NCBI RefSeq assembly: GCF_037975245.1
Contig: NC_092578.1
Location: 10,956,321-11,020,320, forward strand
DNA: 64,000 nucleotides
Reading direction: 5' to 3'
Source: Apostichopus japonicus
Taxonomy: Eukaryota > Echinodermata > Holothuroidea > Aspidochirotida > Stichopodidae
Numbering within the stretch: the first letter of the stretch is position 1; every line of letters begins with the position of its first letter. A program made the translations under genes and the position numbers. Positions 1-16,200 of this stretch are shown piece after piece. Below the pieces are notes generated by a model that saw only the letters and a program-made list of their open reading frames with translations, searched no databases and was not told the DNA's origin.

Positions 1-1815
1 CAATATTCGGTACCGATCAATCGAATGTTCGGTACCGATCAATCGAATGTTCGGTACCTATCTATCGAATGTGCAGTACCGCCCAATCGAATGTGCGGTA
101 CTGATCAATCGAATGTACCGTATCGATGTATCGAATGTGCGATACCGATCAATCGAATGTGCGGTACTGATCAATCTAATGTTCGGTACCGATCAATCGA
201 ATGTGCGTTACCGATCAATCGAATGTTCGGTACCGATCAATCGAATGTGCGCTACCGATCAATCGAGTGTGCGTTTCCGATCAATCGAATGTGCGGTACC
301 GATCATTCGAATGTTCGGTACCGACCAATCGAATGTGCGGTACCGATTAATCGAATGTGCGGTACCGACCAATCGAATTTTCGGTACCGATCAATCGAAT
401 GTGCGATACCGATCATTCGAATGTTCTATACCGATCAATGGAATGTGCGGTACCGATCAATCGAATGTTCGGTACCGATCAATCGAATGTTCGGTACCGA
501 TCAATCGAATGTGCGTTACCGATCAATCGAGTGTGCGTTTCCGATCAATCGAATGTGCGGTACCGATCAATAGAATGTGCGGTACCGATCAATCGAATGT
601 TCGGTACCGACCAATCGAATGTTCGGTACCGATTAATCGAATGTGCGGTACCGACCAATCGAATTTTCGGTACCGATTAATCGAATGTGCGGTACCAATA
701 AATCGAATGTGCGGTACCGATCAATCGAATGTGCGATACCGATCAATCGAATGTGCAATACCGATCATTCGAATGTTCTATACCGATCAATGGAATGTGC
801 GGTACCGATCAATCGAATGTTCGGTACCGATCAATCGAATGTTCGGTACCGATGAATCGAATGTGCGATACCGATCAATCGAATGTGCGGTACCGACCAA
901 TCGAATGTTCGCTACCGATCAATCGAATGAGCGGTACCGATCAATCGAATGATCGGTACCGATCAATCGAATGTGCGGTACCGACCAATCGAATGTGCGG
1001 TACTGATCAATCTAATGTTCGGTACCGATCAATCGAATATGCGGTACCATTCAATCGATTGTGCGTTACCGATCATTCGAATGTTCGGTACCGATTAATC
1101 GAATGTGCGGTACCGATCAATCGAATGTGCGATACCGATCAATCGAATGTGCGGTACCGACCAATCGAATGTTCGGTACCGATCAATCGAATGTGCGGTA
1201 CTGATCAATCGAATGTGCGGTACCGACCAATCGAATGTTCGGTACCGATCAATCCAATGTCCGGTACAGATCAATCGAATGTACGGAATCGATATATCGA
1301 ATGTGCGATACCGATCAATCGAATGTGCGGTACTGATCAATCGAATGTTCGGTACCGATCAATCGAGTGTTTGTTACCAACCAATCGAATGTTCGTAACC
1401 GATCAATCCAATTTCCGGTACAGATCAATCGAATGTACGGAATCGATATATCGAATGTGCGATACCGATCAATCGAATGTGCGGTACTGATCAATCGAAT
1501 GTTCGGTACCGATCAACCGAATGTACGGTACCGATTAATGGAATGTTCGGTACCGATCAATCGAATGTTCGGTACCGATCAATCGAATGTGCGTTACCGA
1601 TCAATCGAGTGTTTGTTACCGATCAATCGAATGTTCGTTACCGATCAATCGAATGTGCGGTACTGATCAATCGAATGTGCGGTACCGATCAATGGAATGT
1701 TCGGTACCGATCAATCGAATGTGCGGTACCGATCAATCGAATGTTCGGTACCGAACAATCGAATGTTCGGTGCCGATCAATCGAATGTTCGGTACCGATC
1801 AATCGAATGTTCGGT

Positions 1816-1839
1816 ACCGATCAATCGAATGTTTGGGGT
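1816..1839 (+). repeat. 24-bp satellite unit (2-bp insertion)
   Basis: One unit reads TTTGGGGTACC where the related unit near 2605 reads TTTGGTACC. The distance between successive TACC motifs here is 24 instead of 22. I see this length variant only once in the array. Confidence 0.9.
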
Positions 1840-3199
1840 ACCTATCTATCGAATGTGCGGTACCGATCAATCGAATGTGCGGTACCGATCAATCCAATGT
1901 TCGGTACCGATCAATCGAATGTTCGGTACCGATCAATCCAATGTTCGGTACCTATCTATCGAATGTGCAGTACCGACCAATCGAGTGTGCGGTACCGATC
2001 AATCGAATGTACCGTATCGATGTATCGAATGTGCGATACCGATCAATCGAATGTGCGGTACTGATCAATCTAATGTTCGGTACCGATCAATCGAATGTGC
2101 GGTACCGATCAATAGAATGTGCGTTACCGATCAATCGAGTGTTTGTTACCGACCAATCGAATGTTCGTAACCGATCAATCCAATTTCCGGTACAGATCAA
2201 TCGAATGTACGGAATCGATATATCGAATGTGCGATACCGATCAATCGAATGTGCGGTACTGATCAATCGAATGTTCGGTACCGATCAACCGAATGTACGG
2301 TACCGATTAATGGAATGTGCGGTACCGATCAATCGAATGTTCGGTACCGATCAATCGAATGTGCGTTACCGATCAATCGAGTGTTTGTTACCGATCAATC
2401 GAATGTTTGTTACCGATCAATCGAATGTGCGGTACCGATCAATAGAATGTGCGGTACCGATCAATGGAATGTTCGGTACCGATCAATCGAATGTGCGGTA
2501 CCGATCAATCGAATGTTCGGTACCGAACAATCGAATGTTCGGTGCCGATCAATCGAATGTTCGGTACCGATCAATCGAATGTTCGGTACCGATCAATCGA
2601 ATGTTTGGTACCTATCTATCGAATGTGCGGTACCGATCAATCGAATGTGCGGTACCGATCAATCGAATGTTCGGTACCGATCAATCGAATGTTCGGTACC
2701 GATCAATCCAATGTTCGGTACCTATCTATCGAATGTGCAGTACCGACCAATCCAATGTGCGGTACTGATCAATCGAATGTACCGTATCGATGTATCGAAT
2801 GTGCGATACCGATCAATCGAATGTGCGGTACTGATCAATCTAATGTTCGGTACCGATCAATCGAATGTTCGTTACCGATCAATCGAATGTGCGGTACCGA
2901 TCAATAGAATGTACGGTACCGATGAATCGAATGTTCGATACCGACCAATCGAATTTTCGGTATCGATTAATCGAATGTGCGGTACCGACCAATCGAATGT
3001 GCGGTACTGATCAATCTAATGTTCGGTACCGATCAATCGAATATGCGGTACCGATCAATCGAATGTGCGTTACCGATCATTCGAATGTTCGGTACCGATT
3101 AATCGAATGTGCGGTACCGATCAATCGAATGTGCGATACCGATCAATCGAATGTGCGGTACCGACCAATCGAATGTTCAGTACCGATCAATCGAATGTG

Positions 3200-4783
3200 C
3201 GGTACCGATCAATCGAATGTGCGGTACCGACCAATCGAATGTTCGGTACCGATCAATCCAATGTCCGGTACAGATCAATCGAATGTACGGAATCGATATA
3301 TCGAATGTGCGATACCGATCAATCGAATGTGCGGTACTGATCAATCGAATGTTCGGTACCGATCAACCGAATGTTCGGTACCGATTAATGGAATGTTCGG
3401 TACCGATCAATCGAATGTGCGGTACCGAACAATCGAATGTTCGGTGCCGATCAATCCAATGTTCGGTACCGATCAATCGAATGTTCGGTACCGATCAATC
3501 CAATGTTCGGTACCTATCTATCGAATGTGCAGTACCGACCAATCGAATGTGCGGTACCGATCAATCGAATGTACCGTATCGATGTATCGAATGTGCGATA
3601 CCGATCAATCGAATGTGCGGTACTGATCAATCTAATGTTCGGTACCGATCAATCGAATGTTCGTTACCGATCAATCGAATGTGCGGTACCGATCAATAGA
3701 ATGTGCGGTACCGATTAATCGAATGTTCGATACCGACCAATCGAATGTTCGGTACCGATTAATCGAATGTGCGATTCCGACCAATCGAATGTTCGGTACC
3801 GATTAATCGAATGTGCGGTACCAATCAATCGAATGTGCGGTACCGATCAATCGAATGTGCGGTACCGATCAATCGAATGTGCGTTACCGATCATTCGAAT
3901 GTTCTATACCGATCAATGAAATGTGCGGTACCGATCAATCGAATGTTCGGTACCGGTCAATCGAATGTTCGGTACCGATCAATCGAATGTGCGGTACTGA
4001 TCAATCGAATGTGCGGTACCGACCAATCGAATGTTCGGTACCGATCAATCCAATGTCCGGTACAGATCAATCGAATGTACGGAATCGATATATCGAATGT
4101 GCGATACCGATCAATCGAATGTGCGGTACTGATCAATCGAATGTTCGGTACCGATCAACCGAATGTTCGGTACCGATTAATGGAATGTTCGGTACCGATC
4201 AATCGAATGTGCGGTACCGAACAATCGAATGTTCGGTGCCGATCAATCCAATGTTCGGTACCGATCAATCGAATGTTCGGTACCGATCAATCCAATGTTC
4301 GGTACCTATCTATCGAATGTGCAGTACCGACCAATCGAATGTGCGGTACCGATCAATCGAATGTACCGTATCGATGTATCGAATGTGCGATACCGATCAA
4401 TCGAATGTGCGGTACTGATCAATCTAATGTTCGGTACCGATCAATCGAATGTTCGTTACCGATCAATCGAATGTTCGGTACCGATCAATAGAATGTGCGG
4501 TACCGATTAATCGAATGTTCGATACCGACCAATCGAATGTTCGGTACCGATTAATCGAATGTGCGATACCGACCAATCGAATGTTCGGTACCGATTAATC
4601 GAATGTGCGGTACCAATCAATCGAATGTGCGGTACCGATCAATCGAATGTGCGGTACCGATCAATCGAATGTGCGTTACCGATCATTCGAATGTTCTATA
4701 CCGATCAATGAAATGTGCGGTACCGATCAATCGAATGTTCGGTACCGGTCAATCGAATGTTCGGTACCGATCAATCGAATGTT
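3200..4783 (+). repeat. Tandem pair of 792-bp higher-order units (36 monomers each)
   Basis: Approximate copies are 3200-3991 and 3992-4783. The variant series starting at 3437, 3769 and 3813 recurs at 4229, 4561 and 4605. The offset is exactly 36 units, which fits in-register unequal exchange. Isolated substitutions differ, for example TGCGATTCC near 3769 against TGCGATACC near 4561. Confidence 0.85.
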
Positions 4784-6761
4784 CGGTACCGAACAATCGA
4801 ATGTGCGATACCGAACAATCGAATGTGCGGTACCGACCAATCGAATGTTCGGTACCGATCAATGGAATGTGCGGTACCGATCAATCGAATGTTCGGTACC
4901 GATAAATAGAATGTTCGGTACCTATCTATCGAATGTTCGGTACCGATCAATCGAATGTGCGATACCGAACAATCGAATGTTCGGTGCCGATCAATCCAAT
5001 GTTCGGTACCGATCAATCGAATATTCGGTACCAATCAATCCAATGTTCGGTACCTATCTATCGAATGTGCAGTACCGACCAATCGAATGGGCGGTACTGA
5101 TCAATCGAATGTACCGTATCGATGTATCGAATGTGCGATACCGATCAATCGAATGTGCGGTACTGATCAATCTAATGTTCGGTACCGATCAATCGAATGA
5201 TCGTTACCGACCAATCGAATGTTCGGTACCGATCAATAGAATGTGCGGTACCGATCAATCGAATGTTCGATACCGATCATTCGAATGTTCTATACCGATC
5301 AATGGAATGTGCGGTACCGATCAATCGAATGTTCGGTACCGATCAATCGAATGTTCGGTACCGATTAATCGAATGTGCGATACCGAACAATCGAATGTGC
5401 GGTACCGACCAATCGAATGTTCGGTACCGATCAATGGAATGTGCGGTACCGATCAATCGAATGTTCGGTACCGATAAATAGAATGTTCGGGACCTATCTA
5501 TCGAATGTTCGGTACCGATCAATCGAATGTGCGATACCGAACAATCGAATGTTCGGTGCCGATCAATCCAATATTCGGTACCGATCAATCGAATGTTCGG
5601 TACCGATCAATCCAATGTTCGGTACCTATCTATCGAATGTGCAGTACCGACCAATCGAATGTGCGGTACTGATCAATCGAATGTACCGTATCGATGTATC
5701 CAATGTGCGATACCGATCTATCGAATGTGCGGTACTGTTCAATCTAATGTTCGGTACCGATCAATCGAATGTGCGTTACCGATCAATCGAATGTTCGGTA
5801 CCGATCAATCGAATGTGCGTTACCGATCAATCGAGTGTGCGTTTCCGATCAATCGAATGTGCGGTACCGATCAATCGAATGTTCGGTACCGACCAATCGA
5901 ATGTGCGGTACCGATTAATCGAATGTGCGGTACCGACCAATCGAATTTTCGGTACCGATCAATCGAATGTGCGATACCGATCATTCGAATGTTCTATACC
6001 GATCAATGGAATGTGCGGTACCGATCAATCGAATGTTCGGTACCGATCAATCGAATGTTCGGTACCGATCAATCGAATGTGCGTTACCGTTCAATCGAGT
6101 GTGCGTTTCCGATCAATCGAATGTGCGGTACCGATCAATAGAATGTGCGGTACCGATCAATCGAATGTTCGGTACCGACCAATCGAATGTTCGGTACCGA
6201 TTAATCGAATGTGCGGTACCGACCAATCGAATTTTCGGTACCGATTAATCGAATGTGCGGTACCAATAAATCGAATGTGCGGTACCGATCAATCGAATGT
6301 GCGGTACCGATCAATCGAATGTGCAATACCGATCATTCGAATGTTCTATACCGATCAATGGAATTTGCGGTACCGATCAATCGAATGTTCGGTACCGATC
6401 AATCGAATGTTCGGTACCGATGAATCGAATGTGCGATACCGATCAATCGAATGTGCGGTACCGACCAATCGAATGTTCGCTACCGATCAATCGAATGAGC
6501 GGTACCGATCAATCGAATGATTGGTACCGATCAATCGAATGTGCGGTACCGACCAATCGAATGTGCGGTACTGATCAATCTCATGTTCGGTACCGATCAA
6601 TCGAATATGCGGTACCATTCAATCGATTGTGCGTTACCGATCATTCGAATGTTCGGTACCGATTAATCGAATGTGCGGTACCGATCAATCGAATGTGCGA
6701 TACCGATCAATCGAATGTGCGGTACCGACCAATCGAATGTTCGGTACCGATCAATCGAATG

Positions 6762-9700
6762 TGCGGTACTGATCAATCGAATGTGCGGTACCGACCAATC
6801 GAATGTTCGGTACCGATCAATCCAATGTCCGGTACAGATCAATCGAATGTACGGAATCGATATATCGAATGTGCGATACCGATCAATCGAATGTGCGGTA
6901 CTGATCAATCGAATGTTCGGTACCGATCAACCGAATGTTCTGTACCGATTAATGGAATGTGCGGTACCGATCAATCGAATGTGCGGTACCGATCAATAGA
7001 ATGTGCGTTACCGATCAATCGAGTGTTTGTTACCGACCAATCGAATGTTCGTAACCGATCAATCCAATTTCCGGTACAGATCAATCGGATGTACGGAATC
7101 GATATATCGAATGTGCGATACCGATCAATCGAATGTGCGGTACTGATCAATCGAATGTTCGGTACCGATCAACCGAATGTACGGTACCGATTAATGGAAT
7201 GTGCGGTACCGATCAATCGAATGTTCGGTACCGATCAATCGAATGTGCGTTACCGATCAATCGAGTGTTTGTTACCGATCAATCGAATGTTCGTTACCGA
7301 TCAATCGAATGTGCGGTACCGATCAATAGAATGTGCGGTACCGATCATTCGAATGTTCGGTACCGATCAATCGAATGTGCGGTACCGATCAATCGAATGT
7401 TCGGTACCGAACAATCGAATGTTCGGTGCCGATCAATCGAATGTTCGGTACCGATCAATCGAATGTTCGGTACCGATCAATCGAATGTTCGGTACCGATC
7501 AATCCAATGTTTGGTACCTATCTATCGAATGTGCGGTACCGACCAATCAAATGTGCGGTACTGATCAATCGAATGTACGGAATCGATATATCGAATGTGC
7601 GATACCGATCAATCGAATGTGCGGTACTGATCAATCGAATGTTCGGTACCGATCAACCGAATGTTCGGTACCGATTAATGGAATGTTCGGTACCGATCAA
7701 TCGAATGTGCGGTACCGAACAATCGAATGTTCGGTGCCGATCAATCCAATGTTCGGTACCGATCAATCGAATGTTCGGTACCGATCAATCCAATGTTCGG
7801 TACCTATCTATCGAATGTGCAGTACCGACCAATCGAATGTTCGGTACCGATCAATCGAATGTACCGTATCGATGTATCGAATGTGCGATACCGATCAATC
7901 GAATGTGCGGTACTGATCAATCTAATGTTCGGTACCGATCAATCGAATGTTCGTTACCGATCAATCGAATGTGCGGTACCGATCAATAGAATGTGCGGTA
8001 CCGATTAATCGAATGTTCGATACCGACCAATCGAATGTTCGGTACCGATTAATCGAATGTGCGATACCGACCAATCGAATGTTCGGTACCGATTAATCGA
8101 ATGTGCGGTACCAATCAATCGAATGTGCGGTACCGATCAATCGAATGTGCGGTACCGATCAATCGAATGTGCGTTACCGATCATTCGAATGTTCTATACC
8201 GATCAATGAAATGTGCGGTACCGATCAATCGAATGTTCGGTACCGGTCAATCGAATGTTCGGTACCGATCAATCGAATGTTCGGTACCGAACAATCGAAT
8301 GTGCGATACCGAACAATCGAATGTGCGGTACCGACCAATCGAATGTTCGGTACCGATCAATGGAATGTGCGGTACCGATCAATCGAATGTTCGGTACCGA
8401 TAAATAGAATGTTCGGTACCTATCTATCGAATGTTCGGTACCGATCAATCGAATGTGCGATACCGAACAATCGAATGTTCGGTGCCGATCAATCCAATGT
8501 TCGGTACCGATCAATCGAATATTCGGTACCAATCAATCCAATGTTCGGTACCTATCTATCGAATGTGCAGTACCGACCAATCGAATGTGCGGTACTGATC
8601 AATCGAATGTACCGTATCGATGTATCGAATGTGCGATACCGATCAATCGAATGTGCGGTACTGATCAATCTAATGTTCGGTACCGATCAATCGAATGATC
8701 GTTACCGATCAATCGAATGTTCGGTACCGATCAATAGAATGTGCGGTACCGATCAATCGAATGTTCGATACCGATCATTCGAATGTTCTATAACGATCAA
8801 TGGAATGTGCGGTACCGATCAATCGAATGTTCGGTACCGATCAATCGAATGTTCGGTACCGATTAATCGAATGTTCGATACCGAACAATCGAATGTGCGG
8901 TACCGACCAATCGAATGTTCGGTACCGATCAATGGAATGTGCGGTACCGATCAATCGAATGTTCGGTACCGATAAATAGAATGTTCGGTACCTATCTATC
9001 GAATGTTCGGTACCGATCAATCGAATGTGCGATACCGAACAATCGAATGTTCGGTGCCGATCAATCCAATGTTCGGTACCGATCAATCGAATGTTCGGTA
9101 CCGATCAATCGAATGTGCGGTACCGATCAATCGAATGTACCGTATCGATGTATCGAATGTGCGATACCGATCAATCGAATGTGCGGTACTGATCAATCTA
9201 ATGTTCGGTACCGATCAATCGAATGTTCGTTACCGATTAATCGAATGAGCGGTACCGATCAATCGAATGATCGGTACCGACCAATCGAATGTGCGGTACC
9301 GATCAATCGAATGTGCGTTACCGATCAATCGAATGTTCGGTACCGATCAATCGAATGTGCGTTACCGATCAATCGAATGTGCGTTACCGATCAATCGAAT
9401 GTTCGTTACCGATCAATCGAATGTGCGGTACCGATCAATCGAATGTGCGGTACCGATCAATCGAATGTGCGGTACCGATCAATCGAATGTGCGATACCGA
9501 TCATTCGAATGTTCTATACCGATCAATGAAATGTGCGGTACCGATCAATCGAATGTTCGGTACCGATCAATCGAATGTTCGGTACCGATCAATCGAATGT
9601 GCGGTACCGATCAATCGAATGTGCGGTAACGATCAATCGAATGTTCGGTACAGAACAATCGAATGTTCGCTACCGATCAATCGAATGAGCGGTACCGATC

Positions 9701-12700
9701 AATCGAATGTGCGGTACCGATCAATCGAATGTTCGGTACCGAACAATCGAATGTTCGCTACCGATCAATCGAATGAGCGGTACCGATCATTCGAATGATC
9801 GGTACCGATCAATCTAATGTTCGCTACCGATCAATCGAATGTTCGTTACCGATCAATCGAATGAGCGGCACCGATCAATCGAATGATCGGTACCGACCAA
9901 TCGAATGTGCGGTACCGATCAATCGAATGTGCGTTACCGATCAATCGAATGTTCGGTACCGATCAATCGAATGTGCGTTACCGATCAATCGAATGTGCGT
10001 TACCGATCAATCGAATGTGCGGTACTGATCAATCGAATGTGCGGTACCGACCAATCGAATGTTCGGTACCGATCAATCCAATGTCCGGTACAGATCAATC
10101 GAATGTACGGAATCGATATATCGAATGTGCGATACCGATCAATCGAATGTGCGGTACTGATCAATCGAATGTTCGGTACCGATCAACCGAATGTTCTGTA
10201 CCGATTAATGGAATGTGCGGTACCGATCAATCGAATGTGCGGTACCGATCAATAGAATGTGCGTTACCGATCAATCGAGTGTTTGTTACCGACCAATCGA
10301 ATGTTCGTAACCGATCAATCCAATTTCCGGTACAGATCAATCGGATGTACGGAATCGATATATCGAATGTGCGATACCGATCAATCGAATGTGCGGTACT
10401 GATCAATCGAATGTTCGGTACCGATCAACCGAATGTACGGTACCGATTAATGGAATGTGCGGTACCGATCAATCGAATGTTCGGTACCGATCAATCGAAT
10501 GTGCGTTACCGATCAATCGAGTGTTTGTTACCGATCAATCGAATGTTCGTTACCGATCAATCGAATGTGCGGTACCGATCAATAGAATGTGCGGTACCGA
10601 TCATTCGAATGTTCGGTACCGATCAATCGAATGTGCGGTACCGATCAATCGAATGTTCGGTACCGAACAATCGAATGTTCGGTGCCGATCAATCGAATGT
10701 TCGGTACCGATCAATCGAATGTTCGGTACCGATCAATCGAATGTTCGGTACCGATCAATCCAATGTTTGGTACCTATCTATCGAATGTGCGGTACCGACC
10801 AATCAAATGTGCGGTACTGATCAATCGAATGTACGGAATCGATATATCGAATGTGCGATACCGATCAATCGAATGTGCGGTACTGATCAATCGAATGTTC
10901 GGTACCGATCAACCGAATGTTCGGTACCGATTAATGGAATGTTCGGTACCGATCAATCGAATGTGCGGTACCGAACAATCGAATGTTCGGTGCCGATCAA
11001 TCCAATGTTCGGTACCGATCAATCGAATGTTCGGTACCGATCAATCCAATGTTCGGTACCTATCTATCGAATGTGCAGTACCGACCAATCGAATGTTCGG
11101 TACCGATCAATCGAATGTACCGTATCGATGTATCGAATGTGCGATACCGATCAATCGAATGTGCGGTACTGATCAATCTAATGTTCGGTACCGATCAATC
11201 GAATGTTCGTTACCGATCAATCGAATGTGCGGTACCGATCAATAGAATGTGCGGTACCGATTAATCGAATGTTCGATACCGACCAATCGAATGTTCGGTA
11301 CCGATTAATCGAATGTGCGATACCGACCAATCGAATGTTCGGTACCGATTAATCGAATGTGCGGTACCAATCAATCGAATGTGCGGTACCGATCAATCGA
11401 ATGTGCGGTACCGATCAATCGAATGTGCGTTACCGATCATTCGAATGTTCTATACCGATCAATGAAATGTGCGGTACCGATCAATCGAATGTTCGGTACC
11501 GGTCAATCGAATGTTCGGTACCGATCAATCGAATGTTCGGTACCGAACAATCGAATGTGCGATACCGAACAATCGAATGTGCGGTACCGACCAATCGAAT
11601 GTTCGGTACCGATCAATGGAATGTGCGGTACCGATCAATCGAATGTTCGGTACCGATAAATAGAATGTTCGGTACCTATCTATCGAATGTTCGGTACCGA
11701 TCAATCGAATGTGCGATACCGAACAATCGAATGTTCGGTGCCGATCAATCCAATGTTCGGTACCGATCAATCGAATATTCGGTACCAATCAATCCAATGT
11801 TCGGTACCTATCTATCGAATGTGCAGTACCGACCAATCGAATGTGCGGTACTGATCAATCGAATGTACCGTATCGATGTATCGAATGTGCGATACCGATC
11901 AATCGAATGTGCGGTACTGATCAATCTAATGTTCGGTACCGATCAATCGAATGATCGTTACCGATCAATCGAATGTTCGGTACCGATCAATAGAATGTGC
12001 GGTACCGATCAATCGAATGTTCGATACCGATCATTCGAATGTTCTATAACGATCAATGGAATGTGCGGTACCGATCAATCGAATGTTCGGTACCGATCAA
12101 TCGAATGTTCGGTACCGATTAATCGAATGTTCGATACCGAACAATCGAATGTGCGGTACCGACCAATCGAATGTTCGGTACCGATCAATGGAATGTGCGG
12201 TACCGATCAATCGAATGTTCGGTACCGATAAATAGAATGTTCGGTACCTATCTATCGAATGTTCGGTACCGATCAATCGAATGTGCGATACCGAACAATC
12301 GAATGTTCGGTGCCGATCAATCCAATGTTCGGTACCGATCAATCGAATGTTCGGTACCGATCAATCGAATGTGCGGTACCGATCAATCGAATGTACCGTA
12401 TCGATGTATCGAATGTGCGATACCGATCAATCGAATGTGCGGTACTGATCAATCTAATGTTCGGTACCGATCAATCGAATGTTCGTTACCGATTAATCGA
12501 ATGAGCGGTACCGATCAATCGAATGATCGGTACCGACCAATCGAATGTGCGGTACCGATCAATCGAATGTGCGTTACCGATCAATCGAATGTTCGGTACC
12601 GATCAATCGAATGTGCGTTACCGATCAATCGAATGTGCGTTACCGATCAATCGAATGTTCGTTACCGATCAATCGAATGTGCGGTACCGATCAATCGAAT

Positions 12701-13273
12701 GTGCGGTACCGATCAATCGAATGTGCGGTACCGATCAATCGAATGTGCGATACCGATCATTCGAATGTTCTATACCGATCAATGAAATGTGCGGTACCGA
12801 TCAATCGAATGTTCGGTACCGATCAATCGAATGTTCGGTACCGATCAATCGAATGTGCGGTACCGATCAATCGAATGTGCGGTAACGATCAATCGAATGT
12901 TCGGTACAGAACAATCGAATGTTCGCTACCGATCAATCGAATGAGCGGTACCGATCAATCGAATGTGCGGTACCGATCAATCGAATGTTCGGTACCGAAC
13001 AATCGAATGTTCGCTACCGATCAATCGAATGAGCGGTACCGATCATTCGAATGATCGGTACCGATCAATCTAATGTTCGCTACCGATCAATCGAATGTTC
13101 GTTACCGATCAATCGAATGAGCGGCACCGATCAATCGAATGATCGGTACCGACCAATCGAATGTGCGGTACCGATCAATCGAATGTGCGTTACCGATCAA
13201 TCGAATGTTCGGTACCGATCAATCGAATGTGCGTTACCGATCAATCGAATGTGCGTTACCGATCAATCGAATG
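6762..13273 (+). repeat. Tandem pair of 3256-bp higher-order units (148 monomers each)
   Basis: The copies are 6762-10017 and 10018-13273, back to back. Variant series starting at 7133, 8103, 8841, 9267 and 9795 recur at 10389, 11359, 12097, 12523 and 13051, always 3256 bp apart. I noticed essentially no differences between the copies by eye, including singular variants such as CTATAACG near 8790 and 12046. This suggests a recent duplication. Confidence 0.9.
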
Positions 13274-16200
13274 TTCGTTACCGATCAATCGAATGTGCGA
13301 TACCGATCAATCGAATGGGCGGTACCGATCAATCGAATGTGCGTTACCGATCATTCGAATGTTCTATACTGATCAATGAAATGTGCGATACCGATCAATC
13401 AAATGTGCGGTACTGATCAATCTAATGTTCGGTACCGATCAATCGAATGTTCGTTACCGATCAATCGAATGTGCGGTACCGATCAATAGAATGTGCGGTA
13501 CCGATTAATCGAATGTTCGATACCGACCAATCGAATGTTCGGTACCGATTAATCGAATGTGCGGTACCGACCAATCGAATGTTCGGTACCGATTAATCGA
13601 ATGTGCGGTACCAATCAATCGAATGTGCGGTACCGATCAATCGAATGTGCGGTACCGATCAATCGAACGTGCGTTACCGATCATTCGAATGTTCTATACC
13701 GATCAATGAAATGTGCGGTACCGATCAATCGAATGTTCGGTACCGGTCAATCGAATGTTCGGTACCGATCAATCGAATGTTCGGTACCGAACAATCCAAT
13801 GTTCGGTACCTATCTATCGAATGTGCAGTACCGACCAATCGAATGTGCGGTACCGATCAATCGAATGTACCGTATCGATGTATCGAATGTGCGATACCGA
13901 TCAATCGAATGTGCGGTACTGATCAATCTAATGTTCGGTACCGATCAATCGAATGTTCGTTACCGATCAATCGAATGTGCGGTACCGATCAATAGAATGT
14001 GCGGTACCGATTAATCGAATGTTCGATACCGACCAATCGAATGTTCGGTACCGATTAATCGAATGTGCGGTACCAATCAATCGAATGTGCGGTACCGATC
14101 AATCGAATGTGCGGTACCGATCAATCGAATGTGCGGTACCGATCAATCGAATGTGCGTTACCGATCATTCGAATGTTCTATACCGATCAATGAAATGTGC
14201 GGTACCGATCAATCGAATGTTCGGTACCGGTCAATCGAATGTTCGGTACCGATCAATCGAATGTTCGGTACCGAACAATCGAATGTGCGATACCGAACAA
14301 TCGAATGTGCGGTACCGACCAATCGAATGTTCGGTACCGATCAATGGAATGTGCGGTACCGATCAATCGAATGTTCGGTACCGATAAATAGAATGTTCGG
14401 TACCTATCTATCGAATGTTCGGTACCGATCAATCGAATGTGCGATACCGAACAATCGAATGTTCGGTGCCGATCAATCCAATGTTCGGTACCGATCAATC
14501 GAATATTCGGTACCAATCAATCCAATGTTCGGTACCTATCTATCGAATGTGCAGTACCGACCAATCGAATGTGCGGTACTGATCAATCGAATGTACCGTA
14601 TCGATGTATCGAATGTGCGATACCGATCAATCGAATGTGCGGTACTGATCAATCTAATGTTCGGTACCGATCAATCGAATGATCGTTACCGATCAATCGA
14701 ATGTTCGGTACCGATCAATAGAATGTGCGGTACCGATCAATCGAATGTTCGATACCGATCATTCGAATGTTCTATAACGATCAATGGAATGTGCGGTACC
14801 GATCAATCGAATGTTCGGTACCGATCAATCGAATGTTCGGTACCGATTAATCGAATGTTCGATACCGAACAATCGAATGTGCGGTACCGACCAATCGAAT
14901 GTTCGGTACCGATCAATGGAATGTGCGGTACCGATCAATCGAATGTTCGGTACCGATAAATAGAATGTTCGGTACCTATCTATCGAATGTTCGGTACCGA
15001 TCAATCGAATGTGCGATACCGAACAATCGAATGTTCGGTGCCGATCAATCCAATGTTCGGTACCGATCAATCGAATGTTCGGTACCGATCAATCGAATGT
15101 GCGGTACCGATCAATCGAATGTACCGTATCGATGTATCGAATGTGCGATACCGATCAATCGAATGTGCGGTACTGATCAATCTAATGTTCGGTACCGATC
15201 AATCGAATGTTCGTTACCGATTAATCGAATGAGCGGTACCGATCAATCGAATGATCGGTACCGACCAATCGAATGTGCGGTACCGATCAATCGAATGTGC
15301 GTTACCGATCAATCGAATGTTCGGTACCGATCAATCGAATGTGCGTTACCGATCAATCGAATGTGCGTTACCGATCAATCGAATGTTCGTTACCGATCAA
15401 TCGAATGTGCGGTACCGATCAATCGAATGTGCGGTACCGATCAATCGAATGTGCGGTACCGATCAATCGAATGTGCGATACCGATCATTCGAATGTTCTA
15501 TACCGATCAATGAAATGTGCGGTACCGATCAATCGAATGTTCGGTACCGATCAATCGAATGTTCGGTACCGATCAATCGAATGTGCGGTACCGATCAATC
15601 GAATGTGCGGTAACGATCAATCGAATGTTCGGTACAGAACAATCGAATGTTCGCTACCGATCAATCGAATGAGCGGTACCGATCAATCGAATGTGCGGTA
15701 CCGATCAATCGAATGTTCGGTACCGAACAATCGAATGTTCGCTACCGATCAATCGAATGAGCGGTACCGATCATTCGAATGATCGGTACCGATCAATCTA
15801 ATGTTCGCTACCGATCAATCGAATGTTCGTTACCGATCAATCGAATGAGCGGCACCGATCAATCGAATGATCGGTACCGACCAATCGAATGTGCGGTACC
15901 GATCAATCGAATGTGCGTTACCGATCAATCGAATGTTCGGTACCGATCAATCGAATGTGCGTTACCGATCAATCGAATGTGCGTTACCGATCAATCGAAT
16001 GTTCGTTACCGATCAATCGAATGTGCGATACCGATCAATCGAATGGGCGGTACCGATCAATCGAATGTGCGTTACCGATCATTCGAATGTTCTATACTGA
16101 TCAATGAAATGTGCGATACCGATCAATCAAATGTGCGGTACTGATCAATCTAATGTTCGGTACCGATCAATCGAATGTTCGTTACCGATCAATCGAATGT

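Larger units (their letters stand above)
1..6928 (+). repeat. Segmental duplication inside the array, offset 5568 bp (1-1360 and 5569-6928)
   Basis: Runs of variant units at 1-1360 recur in the same order at 5569-6928. For example the variant strings beginning at 357, 643, 729 and 1095 recur at 5925, 6211, 6297 and 6663. The offset is 253 units plus 2 bp. The extra 2 bp is explained by the single 24-bp unit near 1816-1839 lying between the copies. A few single-base differences separate the copies. The boundaries are approximate. Confidence 0.85.
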